A stretch of 64,000 nt of DNA from Psychroserpens algicola. Lineage in GTDB: Bacteria > Bacteroidota > Bacteroidia > Flavobacteriales > Flavobacteriaceae. The position numbers and the translations under genes were made by a program. Shown here piece after piece: positions 1 to 8,692 of this stretch. How positions within the stretch are numbered: the first letter of the stretch is position 1; every line of letters begins with the position of its first letter. Location of the stretch: contig NZ_JACNMJ010000001.1 in assembly GCF_014526325.1 (NCBI RefSeq), forward strand, positions 1,240,001 through 1,304,000. Reading direction: 5' to 3'. The notes below the pieces were generated by a model, which saw only the letters and a list, made by a program, of their open reading frames with translations, had not been told where the DNA came from and ran no database searches.

Positions 1-1236
1 TGCCTGGCGTAGCTCAAAACTAGACCCAATACCTTCAAAGAATTTGGTTTGATTTTTTTGTTCGATACGTTCAGCTAGTTCTAAATTTTCTTTTTTGTTT
101 TCATAATCTTCAATCGCAAATTGGTAATCACTTTTTGCTGAAGCAATCTGAAGTTTTATGCGTTGTTCGGTTTCGGTTAATTCGGTTTTAGCTTTTTCAT
201 AATTAATTTGAGCACGTTGGGTTGATGCGCTTCTCATTCCTGAACTAAAAATCGGAATGTTTAAACTTACACCAATTAAAGAAGACCCAAACCAATCCTG
301 GCTTTTTTTGGCAAAACTAAATTCATCACTATAAGCAGAATAACCACCATTAATAAAGGCATCAAGTGTAGGTAAGGCTTTGCTTTTTTCTAATTTCAAG
401 AGTAAGGCTTTAGACTCGGTGTCATTTTCGGCAATTAGATAATCGATGGTGTTTTCTGGATTAGCTTCAGCTTCAAGAATGTCAAGAGACATGTTTTGCT
501 GGGTTAAACTTTCTAAATCATCGGTAAGTGTTAGCGAATCATAGACGTCTATTCCTAAGGTGATGTTTAGCATCTGATACGCCAAAGTTTTAAGTCTGTT
601 GGTATTATTTAAACTGCTTTTTACTCCAGACAATGTGATTTTAAGTTGCTCTACGCTTTCTTCTTCCTCTAAACCATTTTCAAAAATTTTATTCGTCTCG
701 AAGAGGTTTTTTTCAAGGACTTCAATGTTACGCTCTAAAATGGTAACACTTTCTTCGGCTAAGAGCACATTTCCGTAGGCTTCTATAACCGATTTTCTGA
801 CTTCTAAATCTGTTTTTACTTTAGCATTTTTAGAAATTTCCAGAAATACTTTAGCCGATTGCAAACCGACAATATAAGAACCGTCAAATATTTTCTGATT
901 TAATGTTGCAAAAGCAGTCATGCTTTGTTTGGTGCCAAAAACCACTTCAGCAAATTCACCTTGTTGACCACCAAAAAATTCGGCAGGAATAACCTGAACC
1001 TGTTGTTTTAAAAAGTTTTGATAATCAATACTGGCATTAATTTGAGGTAAGCCCGTAGCAATGGTTTCCCATTTTTGTTTTTCGGCAGCTGTAATATCGC
1101 GTTCAGCATTAAGTGCTGTGCGATTGTTTTCTAAAGCATAATCTATAGCTTCTTGAAGCGATAAGCTTGATGGCTTGTCTTGTGAAAAGCCCATACAAGT
1201 TATAATCATGCTTAATGCTATGAGTGTTTTTCTCAT
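1..1236 (-). CDS. TolC-family outer membrane efflux protein (3' end outside window)
   Basis: The frame is open on the minus strand from ATG at 1236 to the left edge, so the C-terminus is missing. Translation begins with a signal peptide (MRKTLIALSMIITCMGFSQ) followed by SLSLQEAIDYALENN, the usual start of outer membrane efflux proteins of the TolC/OEP family. Long helical, Asn/Leu/Glu-rich segments follow, including the second-repeat motif GVSLNIPIFSSG near residue 320. The family forms trimeric outer-membrane channels that work with an inner-membrane pump and a periplasmic adaptor. The gene starts 9 bp after the stop of the tetR gene, so the two form an operon; pump and adaptor are probably further left, beyond the window. 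Family is secure, substrate unknown. Confidence 0.9.
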   Translation of the reverse strand, partial: MRKTLIALSMIITCMGFSQDKPSSLSLQEAIDYALENNRTALNAERDITAAEKQKWETIATGLPQINASIDYQNFLKQQVQVIPAEFFGGQQGEFAEVVFGTKQSMTAFATLNQKIFDGSYIVGLQSAKVFLEISKNAKVKTDLEVRKSVIEAYGNVLLAEESVTILERNIEVLEKNLFETNKIFENGLEEEESVEQLKITLSGVKSSLNNTNRLKTLAYQMLNITLGIDVYDSLTLTDDLESLTQQNMSLDILEAEANPENTIDYLIAENDTESKALLLKLEKSKALPTLDAFINGGYSAYSDEFSFAKKSQDWFGSSLIGVSLNIPIFSSGMRSASTQRAQINYEKAKTELTETEQRIKLQIASAKSDYQFAIEDYENKKENLELAERIEQKNQTKFFEGIGSSFELRQA

Positions 1237-1245
1237 TTGGTAATA

Positions 1246-1851
1246 CTAATTTTGATTGATGTTTAATAATTCTGTTAGTGTTTCAAGACCTTTTGGTGTA
1301 CAAATGCCTCTTAAATGATATTCTAAATAATATTCCATCAAGGCATTCATAGAAAATGTTTTTAATGGAAATAATTCTTGGTCTTTAAGAGACACCATAC
1401 CATAGAAATAAATTCTGGAAATAAAATCAATATTTAAATCTTTTCTATAAAGTCCTAACTCCATCCCACGTTTTAAATTTTCGGTAACACAACCTTGCAT
1501 GACTTCAAATTGCTTTGATTTTAGTGATGCAAAAATCTTGGGATAGTATTTTTGTAACTGGTATTGAGGTGAGGTTTTTTCATTTTTTAAATGCTCCATT
1601 ATAAACTGCTTGATGTCATAAACCTCTTCGATAGGGTTCTTTTTTAATTCACATATGCAGTCAATACCATGCGAAATGGTTTCAAAAATATGTAGCGTCG
1701 TGGCTTCTACTAATTTAGTTTTATTAGGGAAATGCACGTAGATGGTTTTTTTTGAAATGCCCATTTCATTGGCAATATCATCCATTGTAACACTTTTAAA
1801 CCCTAAGGTTAAAAACAAATCTACCGACTTATGTATAATTTTTTCTCTCAT
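1246..1851 (-). CDS. TetR/AcrR-family transcriptional regulator
   Basis: A 201-aa protein beginning MREKIIHKSVDLFLTLGF. Its N-terminal helix-turn-helix (VTMDDIANEMGISKKTIYVHF, split here at residues 20-40) is the classic TetR DNA-binding domain; the C-terminal ligand domain is unspecific. An upstream in-frame ATG at 1890 is unlikely to be used because a flavobacterial -7 box (TATCTTTG, minus strand, 1861-1868) lies between it and the ATG at 1851. It is the first gene of an operon with the TolC-like gene 9 bp downstream, so it probably represses its own efflux operon. The inducer is unknown. Confidence 0.88.
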   Translation of the reverse strand: MREKIIHKSVDLFLTLGFKSVTMDDIANEMGISKKTIYVHFPNKTKLVEATTLHIFETISHGIDCICELKKNPIEEVYDIKQFIMEHLKNEKTSPQYQLQKYYPKIFASLKSKQFEVMQGCVTENLKRGMELGLYRKDLNIDFISRIYFYGMVSLKDQELFPLKTFSMNALMEYYLEYHLRGICTPKGLETLTELLNINQN

Positions 1852-1860
1852 AATCAGGGA

Positions 1861-1868
1861 CAAAGATA
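1861..1868 (-). promoter_or_regulatory. -7 box of the tetR-tolC operon
   Basis: TATCTTTG on the minus strand matches the Bacteroidota consensus TAnnTTTG and lies 9 nt upstream of the ATG at 1851. The leader would be only a few nucleotides long. This decides the start codon of the tetR gene. Confidence 0.5.
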
Positions 1869-1937
1869 TGGCAGGAAACTTTAAAAACAAAAAAAGTTTC
1901 CAAAGTTTTAAAGTTTTTTTAACATTGCGTTAAAGTC

Positions 1938-1970
1938 TTGCGATAGGTTTATTGATTTGCACTATTTTTG
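1938..1970 (+). promoter_or_regulatory. Promoter of the polyprenyl synthase gene, near-leaderless
   Basis: TTG at 1938-1940 and TATTTTTG at 1963-1970 are 22 nt apart, a good match to the Bacteroidota -33/-7 promoter. The ATG at 1975 begins only 4 nt after the -7 box, so the mRNA should be leaderless or nearly so. This also argues against the upstream in-frame ATG at 1957. Confidence 0.6.
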
Positions 1971-1974
1971 TGCA

Positions 1975-2949
1975 ATGCAAAATATTCAATTCTATCATGA
2001 CGCATTTATAGAGCATCTTAACGCTTTTGTTGAGCCAAAAAAACCTGAAACGCTCTATGAACCAATCAACTACATATTGCAACTTGGTGGTAAACGTTTA
2101 CGACCTGTTTTAACCCTGATGACTGCAGAAATTTTTGGTTGCGATTATACTAAAGCATTGCATGCCGCACTTAGTGTTGAGGTGTTCCATAATTTTTCAC
2201 TTGTACATGATGATATTATGGATGATGCGCCATTGCGACGTGGAAAAATAACCGTTCATGAAAAATGGGACATCAATACAGGGATTCTTTCTGGTGATGC
2301 GATGCTCATCATGGCTTATCGCTTATTTGAAAATTATGAGCCAAAGGTATTTCAGGATTTAGCCAAATTATTTAGCAAAACAGCTTTAGAAGTTTGTGAA
2401 GGGCAGCAATATGATGTGGATTTTGAAACGCGTGATGATGTGACAATTTCTGAATATCTAAAAATGATTGAATACAAAACAGCCGTTTTAGTTGGTGCAG
2501 CGATGAAAATGGGTGCTATTGTTGCCGATGCGTCTGAAGAATGTAGAAATTCTATTTATGATTTTGGAAAAAACTTGGGCATTGCCTTTCAGTTGCAAGA
2601 TGATTATTTAGATGTTTTTGGAGATCCAGAAACCTTTGGAAAACAAGTTGGAGGTGATATCATTGAAAATAAAAAAACGTATCTCTATCTTAAAGCTCTT
2701 GAGTTTTCTAACGCTGAAGATCGTTTACAACTCGAACATTTGTATAGTGTTAGTCCTTCTAATCCAAATGATAAAATAGACACTGTTAAGCAATTATTTG
2801 TATCTAGTGGTTCTGCTCAAGCAACTAAAGCTGAAATTGAACATTATACCAATAAAGCTTTTTCTGTTTTAGAATCTATTAAGGTTTCCGAAGACAATAA
2901 AGAAGCACTAAGGGCTTTTGGGAATAGTTTAATGAATCGAAATGTCTAA
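1975..2949 (+). CDS. Trans-isoprenyl diphosphate synthase (polyprenyl synthetase)
   Basis: A 324-aa polyprenyl synthetase. It condenses isopentenyl diphosphate units onto an allylic diphosphate in the cytoplasm, most likely for the menaquinone side chain. The two Asp-rich motifs that bind Mg-diphosphate are clear: DDIMDDAPLRRG near residue 83 and QLQDDYLDVFGD near residue 210. GGKRLRP near residue 40 is the IPP-binding region. Length fits octaprenyl/solanesyl-type synthases, but chain length cannot be read from sequence alone. The start is set by the promoter: an in-frame ATG six codons upstream lies before the -7 box. The next gene starts on the last base of this stop codon (TAATG), so the two are translationally coupled. 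Confidence 0.92.
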   Translation: MQNIQFYHDAFIEHLNAFVEPKKPETLYEPINYILQLGGKRLRPVLTLMTAEIFGCDYTKALHAALSVEVFHNFSLVHDDIMDDAPLRRGKITVHEKWDINTGILSGDAMLIMAYRLFENYEPKVFQDLAKLFSKTALEVCEGQQYDVDFETRDDVTISEYLKMIEYKTAVLVGAAMKMGAIVADASEECRNSIYDFGKNLGIAFQLQDDYLDVFGDPETFGKQVGGDIIENKKTYLYLKALEFSNAEDRLQLEHLYSVSPSNPNDKIDTVKQLFVSSGSAQATKAEIEHYTNKAFSVLESIKVSEDNKEALRAFGNSLMNRNV

Positions 2950-3302
2950 TGCAACAGCCTGTTAGTTTTGAGGATTTAATAGCTAAGGCAGAAGCATTAA
3001 ATCTCTATCAAAACCTTGTGATACAAGTAAATAAAGATTTTCTTCTGGCAAATATTGACCTCGATTTTGAAGTTGATATTTTACCGTCTAGTATGAAATA
3101 TCTTTTGCATGAAGTTATTTTTAAACTCATTCAAGAGAAATTTGCTGACTATCTTAACCTACTTTATATCATAGATGTTTCCGAAGAAAAAATAAAACAA
3201 CTTGACGGTAGTGATACTCTAGTATTATCTGAGCAAGTCACATTTTTGATATTGCAACGTGAATGGCAAAAAGTGTGGTTTAGAAATCACTATAAGAGTT
3301 AA
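2949..3302 (+). CDS. Conserved hypothetical protein coupled to polyprenyl synthase
   Basis: A 117-aa soluble protein with no signal peptide or membrane segment. It is rich in Leu, Glu and Lys and looks alpha/beta. I do not recognise a domain. Its ATG overlaps the stop codon of the polyprenyl synthase gene by one base (TAATG), which indicates translational coupling and makes it a real gene. The role is unknown; a link to isoprenoid metabolism is only suggested by position. Confidence 0.7.
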   Translation: MQQPVSFEDLIAKAEALNLYQNLVIQVNKDFLLANIDLDFEVDILPSSMKYLLHEVIFKLIQEKFADYLNLLYIIDVSEEKIKQLDGSDTLVLSEQVTFLILQREWQKVWFRNHYKS

Positions 3303-3307
3303 ATAAT

Positions 3308-3823
3308 TTAGAAAAACACTCTTATAAAAGGCATCCAGGGATCAGCATAAATACTTTTTTCTCTGTCATATAACACATCATATCGAATGCCTAATGTTAT
3401 ATTATTACTGCGATATCCAATGCCTGCAAAAAGTGCAGGATACCAGTAATTTTGATCTTCGAAAGCCGAATTGTCAAACTTCCGACTCACATTTAATTCT
3501 TCAAATTCACCTGATAACTGAAGTTCGGGAATAGGGTTGTACAAACCAATAACACTCGCGCCAAATATGGTCGACTTAAAAACATTCTTTTGCTTATTGT
3601 AGGTTCCATTGAGACCTAATCCCATAGCGAATTCTGAATTAAATTGATATATAGCACTCGGCGCTAATGTGCCACTAAAAAAACCGTCTCCAAAACTCAA
3701 GCCTATACCACCTCCAAAACGCACATGTTCCCAAAAATTAGTTTGTCGATCAGAATTTTGATTTTGAGAAAAAGCAACAATTGAAAAATTCATAAAAACG
3801 AATACAAAAACTAAGGTTTTCAT
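3308..3823 (-). CDS. Small outer-membrane beta-barrel protein
   Basis: A 171-aa protein with a signal peptide (MKTLVFVFVFMNFSIVAFSQ) and then alternating aromatic/Gly-rich strands (FGGGIGLSFGDGFF, GYRSNNITLGIRYDVLYD) ending in Phe-Phe (FIRVFF), as in small 8-stranded outer-membrane barrels. An alternative start at 3847 adds eight residues and cannot be excluded. It is divergent from sucA across a 139-bp gap. Homologues next to sucA are, from memory, sometimes labelled alpha-ketoglutarate decarboxylase. Nothing in the sequence supports an enzyme, and that label probably comes only from the neighbour. Confidence 0.75.
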   Translation of the reverse strand: MKTLVFVFVFMNFSIVAFSQNQNSDRQTNFWEHVRFGGGIGLSFGDGFFSGTLAPSAIYQFNSEFAMGLGLNGTYNKQKNVFKSTIFGASVIGLYNPIPELQLSGEFEELNVSRKFDNSAFEDQNYWYPALFAGIGYRSNNITLGIRYDVLYDREKSIYADPWMPFIRVFF

Positions 3824-3915
3824 TTTTAATAGATGTGAAAAGTTCATAATCCAAAATTTGAGTTAAAATACATTCATAAATATATCAAAAACGCACCTAT
3901 TTTTAGTAATTGTTG

Positions 3916-3923
3916 TATTTTTG
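3916..3923 (+). promoter_or_regulatory. Putative -7 box for sucA
   Basis: TATTTTTG matches the TAnnTTTG consensus 39 nt upstream of the sucA ATG. No convincing -33 TTG was seen at the right distance, so this is a tentative call. Confidence 0.4.
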
Positions 3924-3962
3924 TTTAAATTTTGTTGAAGCGAAAACGACTCACATCAAATA

Positions 3963-6719
3963 ATGGATAAATATTCCTTTTTAAACGCAGCACATACAGC
4001 ATACTTTGCTGATTTATACGAACAATACCAAAAACATCCTGATTCTGTAGAACCAAGCTGGAGAGCTTTTTTTCAAGGTTACGACTTTGGAAGCGAGACC
4101 TACGGCATGGAAGGTGATATTGTAGAAGGTGTTTCTGCACAAATTCCAGAGCACGTACAAAAAGAATTTCAGGTTGTAAAACTGATCGATGGCTATAGAA
4201 GTCGAGGTCATTTATTTACGAAAACCAACCCTGTTAGAGATCGTAGAAAATACGAGCCGACTTTAGCAATTGAAAATTTTGGCCTTTCTAAAGCAGATTT
4301 AGACACCGAATTTAATGCAGGTGAAACGCTAGGGATTGGGAAACAAACTTTAAAAGAAATTATCAGGCACCTGGAAAGCATTTATTGCGACTCCATTGGT
4401 GTTGAGTATATGTATATTAGAAATCCATTAGAGATTCAATGGATTCAAAACAAGTTGAATATTAATGATAATCAACCTCGATTTTCTGCTGAAGAAAAAA
4501 AGCATATTCTCAAAAAACTAAACGAAGCTGTCTCTTTTGAGAGTTTTTTACATACCAAGTATGTTGGACAAAAACGTTTCTCTTTAGAAGGAAACGAATC
4601 GTTGATTCCTGCATTAGACTCACTTATTGAAAATGCCTCTGTTCATGGTGTTAAGGAGTTTGTTATGGGAATGGCACACCGTGGTCGTTTGAGTACTTTA
4701 ACCAATATCTTCGGAAAATCTGCTAAAGACATTTTTAGTGAATTTGATGGAAAAGATTACGAGCAAGAAGTGTTTGATGGTGATGTAAAATACCATTTAG
4801 GCTGGACGAGTAATCGTGTAAGCGATAACGGAAAAGAAATTAATCTGAATATCGCTCCAAACCCGTCTCACCTTGAAACAGTTGGTGCTGTTGTTGAAGG
4901 TATTGTAAGAGCAAAACAAGACGATAAATATCCAGATAATCCATCGCAAGTACTACCAATTGTAGTGCATGGTGATGCTGCAATTTCTGGTCAAGGCTTA
5001 GTTTACGAAGTTGTTCAAATGGCTAAGTTAGATGGCTATAAAACAAACGGAACGATACATATAGTGGTTAATAATCAAATCGGATTTACAACTAATTATC
5101 TCGACGGACGATCAAGTACTTACTGTACAGATGTTGGTAAAGTGACCTTGTCTCCGGTTTTACATGTTAATGCTGATGATGCGGAAGCTGTGGTTCATGC
5201 CATGCTATTTGCACTCCATTTTAGAATGAAGTTTAAGCGTGATGTCTTTATCGATTTACTGGGTTACAGAAAGTATGGCCATAATGAAGGTGACGAACCA
5301 CGTTTTACACAACCAAAATTATACAAAGCGATTTCAAAACATAAAAACCCAAGAGATATTTATGCTGAAAAGCTAATAGCTGAAGGTGTTATTGATAAAC
5401 AATATGTATCGCAACTAGAAAAAGAATACAAAGATAAACTGGAAGAAAATCTTGAAGATTCCAGAAAAATTGATAAAACAGTTATCACACCATTTATGCA
5501 AGATGAATGGGTGAATTATCAAACTGTTATTGAAGATAAAATGCTTCAGGCTGTTGATACGACTTATCCTAAAGAAGGTTTGGCTAAAATCACAAAAGTG
5601 ATTTCAAACTTACCAGAAGACAAAAAGTTTATCCGAAAAATTGAACGTTTAGTACAATCTCGCCAAACCATGTTTGACGAGGACAAGCTAGATTGGGCCA
5701 TGGCTGAACATTTAGCTTATGGAACTTTATTAGAAGAAGGTTACGATGTTCGTATTTCGGGTCAGGATGTTGAGCGTGGGACGTTTTCACACCGGCATGC
5801 TGTAGTTAAAGTTGAAGATAGCGAAGAAGAGATTTTATTGCTTAATCAAATCAGTGACAAGCAAGGTCAATTTTTTATCTATAATTCATTGCTTTCAGAA
5901 TATGGAGTCGTTGGTTTTGATTATGGATATGCTATGGCTAGTCCGAAAACATTGGTTATCTGGGAAGCACAATTTGGCGATTTTAGTAATGGTGCTCAGA
6001 TTATGTTAGATCAATACATTTCCGCAGCTGAAGACAAATGGAAACTTCAAAACGGTTTAGTCATGTTGTTACCTCACGGTTATGAAGGTCAAGGTGCCGA
6101 GCACTCTTCAGGTCGTATGGAACGTTACTTACAGTTATGCGCAAAAGATAATATGTTTGTTATGGACTGTACAACGCCTGCAAACATGTACCATTTATTA
6201 CGTAAGCAAATGAAGGCCGAATTTAGAAAGCCTTTAATCGTGTTTACACCTAAAAGTTTGTTACGTCATCCTTTAGTCGTTTCTACTGTAGATGAATTTG
6301 CAAATGGAAGCTTCCAAATGGTTATTGATGATGCTTCAGTTAAGACAGATAAGGTTAAGACTCTGGTATTTGTAACAGGTAAATTCTATTACGACTTATT
6401 AGAGGAGAGAGAAGACCTTAAAAGAGAGGATGTAGCATTGGTGCGAATAGAACAATTATTCCCGTTACCAGAGCAACAAATTAAAGATGTCATTGCAAAA
6501 TATAAAAATGCAGAAGATATTGTTTGGGCCCAAGAAGAACCAAGAAACATGGGAGCTTATGGTCATATCTTAATGCACTTAGATGAGGCTAAATCATTTA
6601 GAGCAGCTACGCGTCGACCTTATGGAGCGCCAGCAGCAGGAAGTAGTGTGCGTTCTAAAAAACGCCACCAGGAAGTGATTGATTATGTCTTTGATAAAAC
6701 CAAAAACAACCAACGTTAG
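3963..6719 (+). CDS. sucA: 2-oxoglutarate dehydrogenase E1 component
   Basis: A 918-aa thiamine-diphosphate enzyme that decarboxylates 2-oxoglutarate in the TCA cycle and passes the succinyl group to SucB. The N-terminus has the E1o signature NAAHTAYFADLYEQY. The central part has GMAHRGRLSTLTN (near 235), PSHLETVGAVVEG (near 300), VHGDAAISGQG and the ThDP-binding VNNQIGFTT. The C-terminal transketolase-like domain contains HGYEGQGAEHSSGRMER (near 700) and ends with WAQEEPRNMGAY. Length is typical of the family. sucB follows 50 bp downstream on the same strand, so the two are co-transcribed. Confidence 0.97.
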   Translation: MDKYSFLNAAHTAYFADLYEQYQKHPDSVEPSWRAFFQGYDFGSETYGMEGDIVEGVSAQIPEHVQKEFQVVKLIDGYRSRGHLFTKTNPVRDRRKYEPTLAIENFGLSKADLDTEFNAGETLGIGKQTLKEIIRHLESIYCDSIGVEYMYIRNPLEIQWIQNKLNINDNQPRFSAEEKKHILKKLNEAVSFESFLHTKYVGQKRFSLEGNESLIPALDSLIENASVHGVKEFVMGMAHRGRLSTLTNIFGKSAKDIFSEFDGKDYEQEVFDGDVKYHLGWTSNRVSDNGKEINLNIAPNPSHLETVGAVVEGIVRAKQDDKYPDNPSQVLPIVVHGDAAISGQGLVYEVVQMAKLDGYKTNGTIHIVVNNQIGFTTNYLDGRSSTYCTDVGKVTLSPVLHVNADDAEAVVHAMLFALHFRMKFKRDVFIDLLGYRKYGHNEGDEPRFTQPKLYKAISKHKNPRDIYAEKLIAEGVIDKQYVSQLEKEYKDKLEENLEDSRKIDKTVITPFMQDEWVNYQTVIEDKMLQAVDTTYPKEGLAKITKVISNLPEDKKFIRKIERLVQSRQTMFDEDKLDWAMAEHLAYGTLLEEGYDVRISGQDVERGTFSHRHAVVKVEDSEEEILLLNQISDKQGQFFIYNSLLSEYGVVGFDYGYAMASPKTLVIWEAQFGDFSNGAQIMLDQYISAAEDKWKLQNGLVMLLPHGYEGQGAEHSSGRMERYLQLCAKDNMFVMDCTTPANMYHLLRKQMKAEFRKPLIVFTPKSLLRHPLVVSTVDEFANGSFQMVIDDASVKTDKVKTLVFVTGKFYYDLLEEREDLKREDVALVRIEQLFPLPEQQIKDVIAKYKNAEDIVWAQEEPRNMGAYGHILMHLDEAKSFRAATRRPYGAPAAGSSVRSKKRHQEVIDYVFDKTKNNQR

Positions 6720-6769
6720 ATTACTAAAATATAAACCGATACAAACGCTTAAAATAAAATTATAGAACG

Positions 6770-8038
6770 ATGATTTTAGAAATGAAAGTTCCTTCACCAG
6801 GAGAATCAATCACAGAAGTAGAAATTGCTGAATGGTTAGTTGCCGATGGCGATTATGTTGAAAAAGATCAAGCCATTGCTGAAGTTGATAGTGATAAAGC
6901 TACATTAGAGTTGCCTGCTGAAGCAAGCGGAACAATTACACTTAAAGCAGAAGAAGGCGATGCTGTTGAGGTTGGAGCTGTTGTGTGCTTAATTGATACA
7001 AGTGCTGCTAAACCTGAAGGTGGAGATGATGCACCAGCTACTTATGGTGGTGGAGACGAAGGAGGTAATGCTAATGCAGAAAAGGATTTAGCTAAAGATC
7101 AAAAAGCGACACCTAATTCATCTAACCATGAAAAAGCACCAAACCCAGCAAAAGGCACCTACGCTTCAGGTGTTGCGAGTCCGGCAGCAAAAAAGATATT
7201 AGACGAAAAAGGTATTGAGTCTTCTTCAGTTTCCGGAACAGGAAGAGATGGTCGTATTACTAAAGATGACGCAGTAAATGCTGTACCATCAATGGGAACA
7301 CCAACAGGAGGAAATCGTGGGACATCGAGAAGTAAAATGTCAATGTTACGTCGTAAGGTTGCTGAGCGTTTAGTAGAAGCAAAAAATACAACTGCCATGT
7401 TAACGACGTTTAACGAAGTTGATATGTCACCTATTTTTGAATTACGTAAGCAATATAAAGAAGACTTTAAAGCGAAACACGGTGTAGGCCTTGGGTTTAT
7501 GAGTTTCTTTACATTAGCCGTAGTTCGTGCATTAAAATTATATCCAGCCGTGAATTCTATGATTGATGGTAAAGAGATGTTGAGCTATGACTTTGTTGAT
7601 ATTTCTATAGCAGTATCTGGTCCTAAAGGATTAATGGTGCCAGTAATTAGAAATGCTGAAAACTTAAGTTTCAGAGGCGTAGAGTCTGAAGTAAAGCGTT
7701 TAGCGATTCGTGCTCGTGACGGACAAATTACTGTTGATGAAATGACAGGAGGAACATTTACCATTTCTAATGGTGGTGTCTTTGGAAGTATGTTATCGAC
7801 ACCAATTATCAATCCGCCACAAAGTGGAATCTTAGGAATGCACAACATCGTTGAGCGTCCTGTTGCGATTGACGGAAAAGTTGAGATCAGACCAATCATG
7901 TATGTGGCCTTATCTTATGATCATAGAATTATTGATGGTAAAGAATCTGTTGGTTTCTTAGTTGCTGTTAAAGAAGCACTGGAAAACCCTGAAGAATTAT
8001 TAATGAATAATGATGTGAAGAAAGCTTTAGAAATGTAA
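6770..8038 (+). CDS. sucB: Dihydrolipoyl succinyltransferase, E2 of 2-oxoglutarate dehydrogenase
   Basis: A 422-aa E2 enzyme. Residues 1-76 form one lipoyl domain with lipoyl-lysine K43 in [10 protein letters not shown] Gly/Ala-rich linker follows, then the E3/E1-binding domain near 134-170 ([26 protein letters not shown]), then the catalytic domain from about 190 with the active-site motif SYDHRIIDG near 384. It transfers succinyl groups from SucA to CoA. A single lipoyl domain and the E1o partner upstream identify the succinyl rather than the acetyl enzyme. It is the last gene of the operon; a terminator follows 24 bp after the stop. Confidence 0.95.
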   Translation: MILEMKVPSPGESITEVEIAEWLVADGDYVEKDQAIAEVDSDKATLELPAEASGTITLKAEEGDAVEVGAVVCLIDTSAAKPEGGDDAPATYGGGDEGGNANAEKDLAKDQKATPNSSNHEKAPNPAKGTYASGVASPAAKKILDEKGIESSSVSGTGRDGRITKDDAVNAVPSMGTPTGGNRGTSRSKMSMLRRKVAERLVEAKNTTAMLTTFNEVDMSPIFELRKQYKEDFKAKHGVGLGFMSFFTLAVVRALKLYPAVNSMIDGKEMLSYDFVDISIAVSGPKGLMVPVIRNAENLSFRGVESEVKRLAIRARDGQITVDEMTGGTFTISNGGVFGSMLSTPIINPPQSGILGMHNIVERPVAIDGKVEIRPIMYVALSYDHRIIDGKESVGFLVAVKEALENPEELLMNNDVKKALEM

Positions 8039-8061
8039 GCTTAACATTAGTTAACGTATAT

Positions 8062-8098
8062 AAAAAAGCCCAATTCAAAGTTTGAATTGGGCTTTTTC
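8062..8098. terminator. Bidirectional intrinsic terminator after sucB
   Basis: Inverted repeat AAAAAGCCCAATTCA / TGAATTGGGCTTTTT with a short loop, A-run on the left and T-run on the right. It can end sucB on the plus strand and the small-gene array on the minus strand. Confidence 0.9.
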
Positions 8099-8126
8099 TT
8101 CCTAATAAAAAATAACTAACTAATAA

Positions 8127-8237
8127 CTAAAAAAAATTAACAAGAATGTTAATTGATATTATTAAAATGGCACTAAAGATTAAGCCTACAATAAATATTC
8201 TGTTTGTTAGACTTTGTTTGTTTTTCATCGTTTCCAT
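8127..8237 (-). CDS. Small single-pass membrane protein (36 aa)
   Basis: A short minus-strand frame, METMKNKQSLTNRIFIVG followed by a hydrophobic stretch ending NILVNFF. A polar, positively charged N-terminus of about 12 residues precedes one strongly hydrophobic helix of about 22 residues, the usual design of small inner-membrane proteins. A second ATG at 8228 is an equally possible start. It lies downstream of the four-unit array on the same strand and before the shared terminator at 8062-8098, so read-through from the last unit could express it. No homologue is recognised; real coding status is uncertain. Confidence 0.4.
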   Translation of the reverse strand: METMKNKQSLTNRIFIVGLIFSAILIISINILVNFF

Positions 8238-8271
8238 TTTTTATATGTTTTAAATTAAATGTTTTTTGTTT

Positions 8272-8370
8272 TCAATAAAGCTCTGAGCTTATGAAGACAC
8301 TCAGAGCCTTATATACCCTAATTAATTAATAGAGTTACCATAAAAAAATCCCTCTAATTCTAATAACTCT
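8272..8370 (-). ncRNA. Predicted short transcript D of the regulated array
   Basis: Predicted from the promoter at 8375-8421 and the hairpin at 8280-8307 (GGCTCTGA / TCAGAGC on the minus strand, followed by TTTATT). The T-run is weaker than in units A-C, so read-through into the 36-aa gene is possible. It is the most divergent unit: the shared CTATTAAT element is present (8325-8332), but about 40 nt inside the transcript instead of at its 5' end. A minimal seven-codon frame (MVTLLIN) overlaps this element. Whether it works as RNA or as a leader is unknown. Confidence 0.4.
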
Positions 8371-8374
8371 GGTG

Positions 8375-8421
8375 TAAAATTCGACATTATAAGCATGTCA
8401 GACAATACGTAGTTCTACGTA
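8375..8421 (-). promoter_or_regulatory. Operator plus promoter of unit D
   Basis: Palindrome TACGTAGTTCTACGTA at 8406-8421, then on the minus strand TTG (8403-8405), a 20-nt spacer and GAATTTTA (8375-8382). The architecture is identical in length (47 bp) to units A-C. The operator centre would sit near -43, a class II activator position. Confidence 0.65.
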
Positions 8422-8480
8422 TATTTTGATTTTTTATTAATTTTTTTGTTAAAGATGTGTTCCCGATGAAGGTTAAAAAC

Positions 8481-8549
8481 AAAAAAGCTCTAAACCAAAA
8501 ACAGTTTAGAGCTTTAATCCTTTTTTTAAGAAAGGAAATTGATTAATAG
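8481..8549 (-). ncRNA. Predicted short transcript C of the regulated array
   Basis: About 69 nt from CTATTAAT (8542-8549, 5 nt after the -7 box) to the end of a strong terminator (minus strand AAAGCTCTAAAC / GTTTAGAGCTTT, 8484-8515, then a T-run). The 5' element CTATTAAT is shared with units A and B, but the GGGAG motif of A and B is missing. A possible eight-codon frame (MLLINFLS) begins 3 nt before the shared element; I do not consider it strong evidence of coding. Confidence 0.5.
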
Positions 8550-8554
8550 CATTA

Positions 8555-8601
8555 CAAAAATCGCTATTAATGCAACACCAATCAATACGTAGTTCTACGT
8601 A
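8555..8601 (-). promoter_or_regulatory. Operator plus promoter of unit C
   Basis: Palindrome TACGTAGTTCTACGTA at 8586-8601, TTG (minus strand, 8583-8585), a 20-nt spacer and GATTTTTG (8555-8562). Same 47-bp layout as the other three units. Confidence 0.7.
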
Positions 8602-8616
8602 TATTTTTGGAATACA

Positions 8617-8687
8617 TAAAAAAACTCTAAACCAAAAAATTGATTTAGAGTTTTAGATAAATTAAATTCTCCCTTAGAAATTAATAG
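8617..8687 (-). ncRNA. Predicted short transcript B of the regulated array
   Basis: About 70 nt from CTATTAAT (8680-8687, 5 nt after the -7 box) to the T-run of a terminator with stem AACTCTAAA / TTTAGAGTT (8623-8652). The 5' part reads CTATTAATTTCTAAGGGAG, nearly the same as unit A. No convincing start codon or reading frame lies inside. Confidence 0.55.
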
Positions 8688-8692
8688 ATGTG

